From contig WRIY01000003.1 in assembly GCA_009782515.1 (NCBI GenBank), positions 62,001-126,000 on the forward strand: DNA of 64,000 bases, read 5' to 3'. The position numbers and the translations under genes are program-made. The stretch comes from Eubacteriaceae bacterium. Lineage in GTDB: Bacteria > Bacillota > Clostridia > Eubacteriales > Anaerofustaceae. The notes beneath the pieces are model-generated. The model was not told the DNA's origin and ran no database searches. It saw only the letters and a list, made by a program, of their open reading frames with translations. Below are positions 33,734 through 43,183 of this stretch, one piece after another (position 1 is the stretch's first letter; each line of letters opens with the position of its first letter).

Positions 33734-35116
33734 ATGAGCCCAATTACAAGCTTGGGAACAATTCGCCCAAGCCAAACAATGCTCGATGAAGCCTTGGCGC
33801 TATACAGCGGATCGAAAGAGCTCAGCATACAAATCGAGATTGAGCCCTCCTACGCACAGGCATCATGCAATGGCAAGTCTGCAAGAGTTCCTGTGCGTGA
33901 GCGCAGCCCGCAAAAGAGCGCGAAGTACGCGCTATACTGCCTGCTTGCTGCACTTTACGGCTATGGGCAAAGCTGGGGCTGCCTTACAGGCGTTAAGCCG
34001 CTGAAAAAATACTCAGAGCTTGCTAAGCTTGGAATGGCTGAAAGCGATATAGCGCTTTTTTTTAGCAATACCTACGGAACTTCGCAGCCAAAGATTGATC
34101 TCTTAAAAGCATCATATGAAGTGCAGCAGTCAATGGCTTTGCCAAGCAGCTGCGTTTATATAAACATTCCATTATGCCCTGCAAAGTGCAGTTACTGCTC
34201 GTTTCCATCAAAGACAGCAGTGCCCCATGGAAGCGAGTGCGAATTATACGCCCAATCGCTTATAGCAGAAATTCATGCGATCATGCCATATTTCACCCAG
34301 GATTCAAAAGAAGCTGCCTGCCTTTATATCGGCGGAGGCACGCCGGCAATGCTCTCAGCATCCCAGACAGCAAAGGTCCTTGACGCTCTGTACTCCTACA
34401 GCCCAAAGTTCAAAGAGGCAACTTTCGAAGCAGGAAGAAGCGATCTGGCAACTGTAGAAAAGCTTGAGCTGCTCAAAGAATATGGCTTCACCCGGCTATG
34501 CATAAACCCCCAGACATTTAACGAGCCAACTCTAAGGCAAATGAACCGCGATATTTCAAACGAGTCGTTTTTTCAGGCATTTGGACTTGCCAAGGAGCTG
34601 GGCTTCACGCTGAATAGTGATTTAATACTCGGCTTTCCCAATGAAAGCGCGCGTGAATGCGATAGCGCTATAGATAAGCTGATTGGCCTTGAAGCTGAAA
34701 ACATCACACTGCATGCCTTGTGCAAGAAGCGCACCTCAAGCATGGATAAATATGAAGCCATGTCTGCCTCATGGGATGTGTCTGCCTTTCAGGACTTTGC
34801 GCGCGAAAAGCTTGGCCTAAGCGGTTACCGGCCTTACTATTTGTATAAGCAAAAGGATTCTGCCAATGCAGCTGAGAACGTTGGCTATTCAAAGCCGGGC
34901 TTTGAATGCGCCTACAACACAGCCATGATGGGCGAAGTGTGCGATATTATTGGCCTTGGGGCCAATGCAACAACAAATATAGTGAGAAATGATGGCACAC
35001 TCGCTAAAATATACAATATAAAGGATTTTATTTTATATAATAATAGGATCGAAGAAATTTGCGCTGCAAAGATAAAAAAGATAGAGTATGAACGAGAATC
35101 TAAGACTGAAAATTGA
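33734..35116 (+). CDS. hemZ: Coproporphyrinogen dehydrogenase HemZ-like radical SAM protein
   Basis: The 460-residue protein has the radical-SAM cluster motif CPAKCSYCSF (about residues 148-157) preceded by a TGVKPLKK-containing N-terminal domain that marks the HemZ type, and GGGTPAMLSA and LILGFPNESARE downstream. It probably carries out oxygen-independent coproporphyrinogen oxidation or another radical reaction; other heme genes are not in the window. The start is two codons after the hydrolase, and the last 29 bases overlap uvrC. Confidence 0.85.
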   Translation: MSPITSLGTIRPSQTMLDEALALYSGSKELSIQIEIEPSYAQASCNGKSARVPVRERSPQKSAKYALYCLLAALYGYGQSWGCLTGVKPLKKYSELAKLGMAESDIALFFSNTYGTSQPKIDLLKASYEVQQSMALPSSCVYINIPLCPAKCSYCSFPSKTAVPHGSECELYAQSLIAEIHAIMPYFTQDSKEAACLYIGGGTPAMLSASQTAKVLDALYSYSPKFKEATFEAGRSDLATVEKLELLKEYGFTRLCINPQTFNEPTLRQMNRDISNESFFQAFGLAKELGFTLNSDLILGFPNESARECDSAIDKLIGLEAENITLHALCKKRTSSMDKYEAMSASWDVSAFQDFAREKLGLSGYRPYYLYKQKDSANAAENVGYSKPGFECAYNTAMMGEVCDIIGLGANATTNIVRNDGTLAKIYNIKDFILYNNRIEEICAAKIKKIEYERESKTEN

Positions 35117-36941
35117 AAATATCCCCAAAAAGCCTGGCGTCTACATAATGTATAACTCTGCAGGCGATGTTATTTATGTAGGCAAAGCCAAGGTGCTTTT
35201 TAGCCGCGTCAGAAGCTATTTCAATTCGCCTTCAGGCCATACAGACAAGGTAAGCCATATGGTTAAAAACGTAGAAGGCATTGACTATATTATATGCGAC
35301 ACAGAATCCGAAGCCCTGCTTCTTGAATGCAACCTTATAAAGGAGCACAAGCCGTATTATAATGTAATGCTAAAAGATGGCAAAAGCTTCCCGTTTATTG
35401 CGCTTAGCACATCAGAAGAGTACCCGCGGCTATACACAACACGAAAGCGAACAGGGCCCAAAGGCAAGTTTTTTGGCCCATACTATAATGCAACATCGGC
35501 AAAAATCGTAGTTGAGGCTGCAAACCGCATCTACCCTTTGCAGAAGTGCAGCAAAAAGACAGCTTACGGCACGAAAGTAGGCAAGCCGTGCCTATACTAC
35601 CACATAGGCCAGTGCCTTGGCTGCTGCAGCGGAAATGTAGAGCATGCAGAGTATAAAAAAATAGTCGCTAAGGCAGAAAAAGCATTCTCTGCAAGAAACT
35701 TTATAATAGAGGATCTAAAAGCAGCGATGGCAGCTGAAGCTGAAACTCTAAACTTCGAAGCTGCGGCTGTTTACAAAGACGCTTTTGAACATGCCCAGGC
35801 ACTGCTTGGCGAAGGCCAAAAGGTAGCTAAGCCGTCAGGCGAAGACATGGATATAGTGGCTATTGCCCATGAAGGCAGGGAAGCGGTTGTCCAGGTCTTT
35901 CGGTTTCGCGATGGGAAGATGGTTGCGCCAGAGCTTGAGCGCATGAGCATGAAAGGCGGGGCTGAGGGCGCAGACGAGATTTCTGCCTCCTTTTTGCTCC
36001 AGTTTTATGAGGCGCCTCTAACAATTCCTCCAACAATACTGCTTGAGAGCGTGCCGAGTGACAAAACGGCAATACAAGCTGCGCTCTCAGAGCGCAGAGG
36101 GGGCTCAGTGCTGCTAAAATCGCCACAAAAGGGCGAGAAGAGAAGGCTGCTTGAGCTTGCCTCGTCCAATGCGCAAATGAATATTGAAATGACGCGCACC
36201 AAAGCTGAAAACCAGCTTAAGAAGAGCCAGGGCGCTCTTAGGGAGCTTGCCAGTGCATCAGGGGCGGCCTCAGAGCTTGTGAGGATCGAAGCCTATGACA
36301 TTTCAAACATTTCCTCAGCATATAACGTTGGCGCAATGGTAGTGTTTGAAAACGGCAAAAAGGCTCCAAAAGCATACAGGCATTTTAGGATAAAAAGCGT
36401 TGAGGGGCAAAATGACTATGCCAGCATTTCCGAGGTAGTGCTGCGCCGGCTAAACAGGGCAAAAAATGAATTGGACACGAAAGCAGAAAATCCAAAGTTC
36501 CTGCCGCTGCCGCAGCTTATGCTCATTGATGGAGGCAGAAACCAAATGCTTGCTGCAAAGCGCATCGTCAGCCTGTTTGGCTATGACATTGCAGTGTGCG
36601 GCCTTGCAAAAGACTCGCGCCATTCCCTTAAGGCGCTCGTATGCGATGAAGAAGTCGAAATACCGCTTGACAAGCTCAAAATGTCTGGAAGCCTTTTGTA
36701 TGAAATAAGCGAGGAGGTGCACAGAAGCGCTATTTCCTACCATAAGGGCCTGAGAAGCGCTGATATGACAGCCAGCGAGCTTACTGAGATAGAAGGAATA
36801 GGGGCTAAAAGGGCAATTGAGCTTTTGAAAAGCTTTGGCTCAATAGAGGCAATCAGCGAAGCCGGCTTGCAGGCTTTGCTGGACGTAAAGGCCATGAACA
36901 AAAAGAGCGCCGAAGCAGTGTATGCGCATTTTCACAGCTGA
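35088..36941 (+). CDS. uvrC: Excinuclease ABC subunit C
   Basis: The 617-residue protein makes both incisions in nucleotide excision repair. An N-terminal GIY-YIG domain (PGVYIMYNSAGDVIYVGKAK) is followed by a cysteine-containing region (CLYYHIGQCLGCC), a UVR motif around residue 220, the RNase H-like C-terminal nuclease (IEAYDISNISSAYNVGAMVVFENG) and a helix-hairpin-helix (EIEGIGAKRAIELLKSFGS). Length is normal. It is read from within the end of hemZ and is the last gene of the run. Confidence 0.96.
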   Translation: MNENLRLKIENIPKKPGVYIMYNSAGDVIYVGKAKVLFSRVRSYFNSPSGHTDKVSHMVKNVEGIDYIICDTESEALLLECNLIKEHKPYYNVMLKDGKSFPFIALSTSEEYPRLYTTRKRTGPKGKFFGPYYNATSAKIVVEAANRIYPLQKCSKKTAYGTKVGKPCLYYHIGQCLGCCSGNVEHAEYKKIVAKAEKAFSARNFIIEDLKAAMAAEAETLNFEAAAVYKDAFEHAQALLGEGQKVAKPSGEDMDIVAIAHEGREAVVQVFRFRDGKMVAPELERMSMKGGAEGADEISASFLLQFYEAPLTIPPTILLESVPSDKTAIQAALSERRGGSVLLKSPQKGEKRRLLELASSNAQMNIEMTRTKAENQLKKSQGALRELASASGAASELVRIEAYDISNISSAYNVGAMVVFENGKKAPKAYRHFRIKSVEGQNDYASISEVVLRRLNRAKNELDTKAENPKFLPLPQLMLIDGGRNQMLAAKRIVSLFGYDIAVCGLAKDSRHSLKALVCDEEVEIPLDKLKMSGSLLYEISEEVHRSAISYHKGLRSADMTASELTEIEGIGAKRAIELLKSFGSIEAISEAGLQALLDVKAMNKKSAEAVYAHFHS

Positions 36942-37489
36942 GTGCCGCGCGCTTGCGCCTTGGCGCTTGAGATGCACGATGCCATGGAAACGACCCTTTC
37001 CACTGCTGATGCCATATAATACAGCTCGGAGAGGCGAATGGATCTGTATGGCGCAGCGCTTTCAAGCTCAGTGATCCCGATGACTGAAATGTCTCCGGCA
37101 TACGAACCGATAGATTTCGTCGCTGACGCTGCAATAACGCCCTTATCTTCGAAGAGGATGTCGCCAAGGCCTAAATCGTGGGAATATCCGGCATCGATAG
37201 TGAGAACAATGCTGTTTGGGTAGCGCGCCCTGATGATGTCCTGCGTGTAAGCAAGGTTTTCCTTGTGCACAGGCTTGTCCACTGTCCCAAATACCGGCGC
37301 GCTGATGCTTGCAGCCAGGGCGCTGCCGCATATAGGGCCAAAGCAGTCGCTTAGCACCCTGTCGCTGCCAATGCATAAAAGAACAAAATCGCTTTTAATG
37401 CTGCCGGCAATAGCCTGTGCGAATTCAAGTTCAACTGCAGCGTTTCCGAAGCGTTTTTTTGGCAGAAGCAATGCTGATTGGTTGTCCAT
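36932..37489 (-). CDS. yyaC: Sporulation protease-type protein YyaC
   Basis: The 185-residue protein matches the YyaC family (DUF1256), related to spore germination proteases: VLLCIGSDRVLSDCFGPICG near 40-60, VFGTVDKPVHKENL, LTIDAGYSHDLGLGDILFEDKGV and SVIGITE. It indicates a sporulation lineage. I start at MDNQ (37489); an in-frame ATG at 37531 would add 14 residues. No clear ribosome binding site is visible for either. It converges with uvrC (10-base overlap at the 3' ends) and is divergent from obgE. Confidence 0.87.
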   Translation of the reverse strand: MDNQSALLLPKKRFGNAAVELEFAQAIAGSIKSDFVLLCIGSDRVLSDCFGPICGSALAASISAPVFGTVDKPVHKENLAYTQDIIRARYPNSIVLTIDAGYSHDLGLGDILFEDKGVIAASATKSIGSYAGDISVIGITELESAAPYRSIRLSELYYMASAVERVVSMASCISSAKAQARGTQL

Positions 37490-37506
37490 GAAAGTATAAT
37501 AGAATG

Positions 37507-37532
37507 TATGGCGCGAATATTTTGTCGCCATA
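37507..37532. promoter_or_regulatory. Inverted repeat between yyaC and obgE
   Basis: TATGGCG and CGCCATA are perfect 7-base arms 12 bases apart in the 61-base divergent gap, a candidate operator or hairpin. A TATAAT (37495-37500, plus strand) lies beside it. Confidence 0.4.
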
Positions 37533-37550
37533 CCAAGTAGGCAAAAAGCT

Positions 37551-38822
37551 ATGTTTATAGATAGAATAACAATAAATGTAAAATCCGGAAAAGGCGGTGA
37601 TGGAGCCGTCTCTTTCCGAAGGGAAAAGTACGTGCCCAATGGAGGGCCTGATGGGGGAGATGGAGGAAAAGGCGGAAGCATAATACTTGAAAGCGACTCA
37701 AGCCTTAACAGCCTAAGCCAATTTCGCTATAAGCGCGCCTTCACAGCCCTGGGCGGGGACAATGGTTCAAAAAACAACAGAAGCGGCAAAGACGCCGGCG
37801 ATCTTGTTATAAAGCTTCCTGTTGGAACAGTAGTGTTTGACGGGTCTACAGGCGAAATGCTGGCTGATTTTACGGAACACGGGCAGCAAAAGGTTGCCTG
37901 CAGGGGTGGCAGAGGCGGAAAAGGCAACGCCAGGTTCGCAAATTCGCGCCGGCAATCGCCTAAGTTCGCCAAGCCAGGCGATGATCCTGAGGAGAGGCAG
38001 CTTTTGCTTGAGCTTAAGATTATTGCTGATGTTGGCCTTATAGGCTTTCCCAACGCCGGAAAGTCAACGCTTCTGGCTGCAGTTACTAACGCCAAGCCGA
38101 AAATTGCTGACTACCGCTTTACAACACTGACGCCGAATCTGGGAGTGGCCTCATATAAAAACTCTGAAGAGTTTGTGATAGCAGACATCCCCGGCCTTAT
38201 CGAAGGCGCAAGCGCTGGCGCAGGGCTCGGGCTTGAATTCCTGCGCCATATTGAGCGAACCCGGCTACTGCTGCACCTTGTTGACTTGTCAAGCTATGAA
38301 GGGCCTGTAATGGATCGCTTTCATGCTATCAATGCAGAGCTGGCAAGCTATTCGCAAACAATCGCAGAGCGGCCCATGGCAGTATGCCTGACAAAAACAG
38401 ACTTAATAAGCGATTCGGCCTATATAAGCGATTTGGAAAGCAGCTTTGCTGAAATGGGCTATGAGTGCTTTGCGATTAGCTCAGCTACAGGCTCCGGCAT
38501 CCCCGAACTGTTAGGCTACATTGCAAAAACGCTGCCCACAATTCCAAAGCAGCTGCCTCTGCTTGGCCAAAGCGATCTGATCATTCACCGCGTTGATACA
38601 TCAGACGAATACAGCGTGGAGTTTGAAGACGGCATATGGCGCCTTGAAGGCGAAATGCCAAGAAGGCTTCTGATGACTGTTAACCTTGATGACTATGAAT
38701 CAAGCCAGTACTTCCAGCGCGTATTAAAAAACAAGGGCGTGTTTGACTATCTGGAGGAGCTGGGCATTCAGGACGGGGACACCTTGGAGATAATGGGGTA
38801 TCAATTTGACTATTACAAATGA
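37551..38822 (+). CDS. obgE: GTPase Obg
   Basis: The 423-residue GTPase acts in ribosome assembly and stress control. The glycine-rich Obg domain spans about 1-158 (MFIDRITINVKSGKGGDGAVSF). The G domain follows with GFPNAGKST, DIPGLIEGA, CLTKTD and an SSATGSG switch, and the C-terminal OCT domain (about 350-423) is complete (SDLIIHRVDTSDEYSVEFED). The usual upstream rpl21/rpl27 genes are absent; nadD overlaps its end. Confidence 0.96.
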   Translation: MFIDRITINVKSGKGGDGAVSFRREKYVPNGGPDGGDGGKGGSIILESDSSLNSLSQFRYKRAFTALGGDNGSKNNRSGKDAGDLVIKLPVGTVVFDGSTGEMLADFTEHGQQKVACRGGRGGKGNARFANSRRQSPKFAKPGDDPEERQLLLELKIIADVGLIGFPNAGKSTLLAAVTNAKPKIADYRFTTLTPNLGVASYKNSEEFVIADIPGLIEGASAGAGLGLEFLRHIERTRLLLHLVDLSSYEGPVMDRFHAINAELASYSQTIAERPMAVCLTKTDLISDSAYISDLESSFAEMGYECFAISSATGSGIPELLGYIAKTLPTIPKQLPLLGQSDLIIHRVDTSDEYSVEFEDGIWRLEGEMPRRLLMTVNLDDYESSQYFQRVLKNKGVFDYLEELGIQDGDTLEIMGYQFDYYK

Positions 38823-39432
38823 GCAGCGGCCTCTTAAGCTTGGCATTCTCGGCGGCACTTTTGACCCTCCGCATAAATCGCATGTCGAGCTGTGCCGCTA
38901 TGCTTCGGATTCCCTTGGCCTTGATGGCATTGTCGTTGTTCCAACAGGAAGCCACCCTTTTAAGTCCGGCGAGACCGACAAGTCAGATCGCTACAATATG
39001 GCGATGCTTGCGTTCGATGGAATGAAAGGCTACAGCGTTTCTGACATTGAAATTGCCAGGGAAGGCATGAGCTATACAATCGACACGCTAACTGAGCTTT
39101 CCCGCATCTGGCCCGGTGTAGAGTTCTACTTTATCATTGGCTCGGATATACTTAGGGAAGCGCATTTGTGGAGAGATTTTTTGGCTGTCTCGAAGCTTAC
39201 AAGGTTTATATGCTGCCCAAGGGCAGGTGACAGCCGTGAAATGATACTGCTCACAGCTGAAAAGCTGAGCAGAAATTTTTATTCCAAGATTATAGTGCTC
39301 GACACCCTTATGCCTGAAGGCCTTTCATCGACGCAAGCAAGAAAAGGCATCATGGAATACAGGGATGAGCTTGATGAGAAAGTTTGGGAATACATAAACC
39401 AGAAAGGCCTATACGGACAGCGTAACCAATGA
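38806..39432 (+). CDS. nadD: Nicotinate-nucleotide adenylyltransferase
   Basis: The 208-residue enzyme adenylates nicotinate mononucleotide in NAD synthesis. The nucleotidyltransferase motif reads GGTFDPPHKSH, where the usual HxGH is HxSH, and the ISSTxIR-type motif is GLSSTQARKGI. It starts 17 bases inside obgE and overlaps yqeK, so the three are coupled. The order obgE-nadD-yqeK is standard in Firmicutes. Confidence 0.93.
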   Translation: MTITNEQRPLKLGILGGTFDPPHKSHVELCRYASDSLGLDGIVVVPTGSHPFKSGETDKSDRYNMAMLAFDGMKGYSVSDIEIAREGMSYTIDTLTELSRIWPGVEFYFIIGSDILREAHLWRDFLAVSKLTRFICCPRAGDSREMILLTAEKLSRNFYSKIIVLDTLMPEGLSSTQARKGIMEYRDELDEKVWEYINQKGLYGQRNQ

Positions 39433-39998
39433 TTGCTGAAACAGAAATAATAAATACCCTGAAAGCAACACTCAGCCATGAACGATTCATTCACTCTATC
39501 TCAACTTCAAAGACTGCTGCATCGTATGCGAAAATGCTAAAGGCCGACGAAGAGAAGGCATATATTGCCGGCCTGGTGCATGACTGCGCGAAATATCTGC
39601 CTAGTAGCGAGCTTTTAAGGCAATCAGAGCTTGCAGGAATAGCAATTGACAGCATACAGCGCATCGCCCCCTCCCTTCTGCATGGCAGCCTTGGCGCTGT
39701 TTATGCAAAAGAGAGATTTCAAATAGATGATGAGGAAGTTCTCTCAGCAATAAGCTGGCATACAACAGGCAAAGCGGCAATGACTGATCTTGAAAAGATA
39801 ATCTTCCTTGCTGACTTGACTGAAGAGGGCAGAGACGCTGAATTCGACGACTCAGCGCTTATAAGGCAGACTGCCGCGCATGATTTTGACAAAGCTATGC
39901 TAATGGCCTTTGACGGGGTGATTCGCGCAGTGCTTGACAAAGGGGGCCTGCTTCACTTCAGCACAGTAGAAGCGCGCAACGGCATGCTATTGGCATAG
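39429..39998 (+). CDS. yqeK: HD-domain hydrolase YqeK, probable Ap4A hydrolase
   Basis: The 189-residue protein has an HD metal motif (AGLVHDCAKYLPSSELL), HGSLGAVYAKERF and ISWHTTGKAAMTDLEKIIFLADLTEEGRD, matching YqeK, a symmetrical bis(5'-nucleosyl)-tetraphosphatase. It follows nadD with a 4-base overlap. A 7-base stem GTCCCTA / TAGGGAC (39998-40023) lies directly at the stop. The rsfS gene that often follows yqeK is missing. Confidence 0.92.
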   Translation: MIAETEIINTLKATLSHERFIHSISTSKTAASYAKMLKADEEKAYIAGLVHDCAKYLPSSELLRQSELAGIAIDSIQRIAPSLLHGSLGAVYAKERFQIDDEEVLSAISWHTTGKAAMTDLEKIIFLADLTEEGRDAEFDDSALIRQTAAHDFDKAMLMAFDGVIRAVLDKGGLLHFSTVEARNGMLLA

Positions 39999-40152
39999 TC
40001 CCTACAACGCGCCTGCTAGGGACAATTGGCCTATGCTACGCAGCGCAGCAATTAGGCAAAAGGGATTGCTATGAAGCAGCGTTTGGCGATCACTGCCAGT
40101 GGCTTTGAGGGCTGGCGCTCATTTGTTCATGCCTTCAGATGGAAAAGAGATC

Positions 40153-42084
40153 ATGCTAGCAATAATTAATTCGGTATCAAAAAGCTATGGCTCAAACACA
40201 ATACTAAAAAACGTCAGCGCCAGCGTTGATGAGGGTGCCCGCATCGGCCTAATAGGCAGCAATGGCGCAGGCAAAAGCACGCTAGCAGCAATAATATGCA
40301 GCCTTGTGCCTATAGATGAAGGATCCGTATGGCTTAGGGAAGGCGCAAAAGCCGTATATTTAGCCCAAGACACAGGCCTTAGCGGCAGTATGGGCCTTTA
40401 CAGCGCTGTGCTTGCCGGGTTTGCTGAGCTGGAAGCCAAGCAGGAAGGCCTTGATCAAATCATTGCCCGGATGTCAAGCGAAACGGATGTTGCCAAGCTT
40501 GAAAAGCTGTCAGCAAGGTTCAGTGCACTGCTTGAGGAGTTTGAAAATAACAGCGGGTTTTACTATAAAGAGCTTGCTGCTTCCTCCCTAAAAGGGCTGG
40601 GTTTTTTAGAAAGCGATTTTAGCACGCCAATAAGCAATCTTAGCGGCGGGCAAAAAATGAGGGCTGCGCTGGCAAAGGCCCTCTTGTCAAAGCCTGCGCT
40701 TCTTGTTTTGGACGAGCCGACAAACTACCTGGATGCTGAAAGCATGCTGTGGCTTGAGGGGGCGCTTAATAATTTTACAGGCGCTTATATAGCGATTTCC
40801 CACGACCGCTACTTTCTTGACAAAGCGGCAAGAGCCATTTGGCTTATTGAAGGCGGAGTTTTAAAAACCTACAAAGGAAACTATTCGCAAAGCCTGGCGC
40901 TAAGAAACGAAGAGGAAAGCGCACAAGCAAAAGCGTACCGCCTTGCAGTTGAAGAAATTAAAAGGCAAAAAGCGATAATAGCAAAACTAAAAAGCTTTAA
41001 CAGAGAAAAATCCGTTCGGGCTGCGGAAAGCCGCGAAAAGAAGCTGGCCAAGATGGATATGCCAGAGCAGCCAAAGGCAGCATCGATTGCGAAGGTGGCT
41101 TTGGCAAGGGCAGGCAACTCCTCGCCAACGCCATTAAGGCTCAAAGATATTTGCATTGGCTATAGCAAAGACAAGCCACTCATACAAGGCTTGAGCCTTG
41201 AAGCAAAAGCAGGCCAAAAGATTGGCATTGCCGGAAGGAACGCAACAGGCAAGACGACTCTTTTCAAGACGATTATGGGCATGCTCGAGCCTCTATCAGG
41301 CTCTGTTGAGCTAAATGGCCCCAAAGACAATATAATGTATCTCAGCCAGGAGCATGAGGGCCTTGACCTGAGCGCTACGGCGCTTGAGGAGCTTGAGCGC
41401 TTCAGCGGAAGGAACCAAGCTGAAATACGAAACATTCTGGCAAGCTTGGAGCTGACAGGGGAAGAGGGCCTAAAGAGGATATCAGAAATGAGCGGTGGCG
41501 AAAGGGCGAGAGTTGACATTGCAAAGCTGATGCTCTCCAGCCATGGGATTCTTCTGCTTGACGAGCCCACCAACCATTTGGACATCGCTCTTAGAGAGGT
41601 CTTTGAGAGCGCGATAATAAGCTATGAAGGTGCAGCCCTAATAATTTCGCATGACAGGTATTTGCTCAATAAAGTTGCCAATAGAATGGTTTTTTTGAGG
41701 GATGGCAAGCCGAGCATTTATAACTTAGGCTATGAAGAGGCATTCGCAGAGTTTACGGACTCCCAGAAGCCTTCAGGCGATCCGGTTTCGGCAGGGGAGG
41801 GCAGAAACCAGGAAAGGCCGCCAAAGCAAAAAAATTCAGCCAGCAAGAATGAAATCTATCGGGCTGAAAAGAGAATAGCAGAACTCGACACCCTGCTCGA
41901 AGAAGCCCAAAGCAGTATTAGCCAGCTTGAGTCAGAGCTCGGCACTGCTGAGCTGTATAAAGACCATTCGCTCGCGCAGCAGCGCCTTGCCAAGCTTGAC
42001 AGCCTTAAAAGCTGCTATGGCGAGCTCGAAGAGGAATGGCTTTCACTTTCATACTTTCTGGAAGGGGCAAAAAACGATGCATGA
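40153..42084 (+). CDS. ABC-F ATPase (ribosome-associated)
   Basis: The 643-residue protein has two ABC ATPase domains and no membrane spans. The first contains GSNGAGKST, LSGGQKMRAALAKALL and LLVLDEPTNYLD; the second GRNATGKTT, MSGGERARVDIAKLML and LLLDEPTNHLD. A linker rich in Arg/Lys joins them, and a coiled coil ends the protein. ABC-F proteins bind ribosomes and rescue or regulate translation; the length resembles Uup/EttA-like housekeeping types more than resistance types. The ATG at 40153 has GGA...AGAGA just before it. Confidence 0.9.
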   Translation: MLAIINSVSKSYGSNTILKNVSASVDEGARIGLIGSNGAGKSTLAAIICSLVPIDEGSVWLREGAKAVYLAQDTGLSGSMGLYSAVLAGFAELEAKQEGLDQIIARMSSETDVAKLEKLSARFSALLEEFENNSGFYYKELAASSLKGLGFLESDFSTPISNLSGGQKMRAALAKALLSKPALLVLDEPTNYLDAESMLWLEGALNNFTGAYIAISHDRYFLDKAARAIWLIEGGVLKTYKGNYSQSLALRNEEESAQAKAYRLAVEEIKRQKAIIAKLKSFNREKSVRAAESREKKLAKMDMPEQPKAASIAKVALARAGNSSPTPLRLKDICIGYSKDKPLIQGLSLEAKAGQKIGIAGRNATGKTTLFKTIMGMLEPLSGSVELNGPKDNIMYLSQEHEGLDLSATALEELERFSGRNQAEIRNILASLELTGEEGLKRISEMSGGERARVDIAKLMLSSHGILLLDEPTNHLDIALREVFESAIISYEGAALIISHDRYLLNKVANRMVFLRDGKPSIYNLGYEEAFAEFTDSQKPSGDPVSAGEGRNQERPPKQKNSASKNEIYRAEKRIAELDTLLEEAQSSISQLESELGTAELYKDHSLAQQRLAKLDSLKSCYGELEEEWLSLSYFLEGAKNDA

Positions 42085-42110
42085 GAAGGCAAGCTGCCCG
42101 GTATTCAGGC

Positions 42111-42986
42111 TTATAGGGACAGTTCCAGGCTTTCCAGGCTAAAAGGCGATGCAAGCTCGCTTATCTGTGATGCCATGGTATTAAATGCTTCATACAAAAC
42201 AGGCACCGGGTAGCCTTCAGGCATTATCTTTTCGAAAGCGTCTATATCCCCTTTTAGCTCTTCAAGGATTTCAACCTCTTGCAGGTAATCCATGCCATGC
42301 TCGCTTAAAAAGCTTTCAATGTAGAGCAAGTCTTCCTCAGCCCTTACATCAGCAGACAGGTATTGCCGAAATCTTATAGAGACAAGCTCATCGCCAAATG
42401 CATCAACGCTGAGCGAAAACACTCTCGCTGTAGCAAGGTCGGTATAAACAGCGCCATAGTTCATATTATTGTATATAGCTATTGGCCCACTGTATTCTTT
42501 AGTCATAGAATTAATTAGCTCCTCTGCAAGCTTTTTATAGTCCGCTGCCCATTCTGAGCGAAGAGCTGATGCTCCGTCAAAGCTTGCTTTTTGCTTTCGA
42601 ATGAGATCTTGGTTCAGGGTTTTGCGATCTGACTTTAGCATCTCGATGGCTATAGTATTGTCTGTTTGCTCTTCAGAGCGCTTCTCGCCGATATCATTAT
42701 AGTAATCGAAGTCAACTGAATTAATGACGCCACCGGAAACATTCAGCTTAAGAACCGGCGCGTAGCCAGATTTCGGTTCATAGTATGCATAGTGGGCTAT
42801 ATACTCTCCATCTTTGTAGCTGGCAGCCAGCTCGCCGACTTGTATAGCTCCGTATTCATCTTTTATTTGGGGCTTTGTGCAGGAAAGCATAACAGACAGG
42901 CCCGCCAAAAGCGCCGCGCAAACAGCCTTTTTATATGCGCTGCGAAAATTGCATTGCCGAATTGTAGCTGCTGCTTTAGCGATCAT
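42111..42986 (-). CDS. FMN-binding-domain-like lipoprotein
   Basis: The 291-residue protein has a lipobox SVMLSC about 36 residues from its proposed ATG. The domain behind it resembles the FMN-binding lipoproteins of Gram-positives: SYKDGEYIAHYAYYEPKSGY, VLKLNVSGGVINSVDFDYYND and KASFDGASALRSEW, the last at the place of the flavin-attachment SGATxS-type motif but not a clear match. It may hold FMN or a related cofactor outside the membrane; this is a moderate inference. Other in-frame starts exist up to 43043. It ends 27 bases after the ABC-F gene and is convergent with it. Confidence 0.55.
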   Translation of the reverse strand: MIAKAAATIRQCNFRSAYKKAVCAALLAGLSVMLSCTKPQIKDEYGAIQVGELAASYKDGEYIAHYAYYEPKSGYAPVLKLNVSGGVINSVDFDYYNDIGEKRSEEQTDNTIAIEMLKSDRKTLNQDLIRKQKASFDGASALRSEWAADYKKLAEELINSMTKEYSGPIAIYNNMNYGAVYTDLATARVFSLSVDAFGDELVSIRFRQYLSADVRAEEDLLYIESFLSEHGMDYLQEVEILEELKGDIDAFEKIMPEGYPVPVLYEAFNTMASQISELASPFSLESLELSL

Positions 42987-43183
42987 AATGCATCCAGCAA
43001 GCGCAAATTGCATTATTATAAAATATGCGCTTCCTTTCACCAAAAATCAAAGCGTTTTGAATCGATGGCAATCGTTGCTGTTTATACTCCGCCATTCAAA
43101 GCTTTGCTCAAAATATGTAAGTATGTACAGCCATATTGTATCATGTTATAATCTATATTGCGAATTCAGAGCATTAATTGTTT

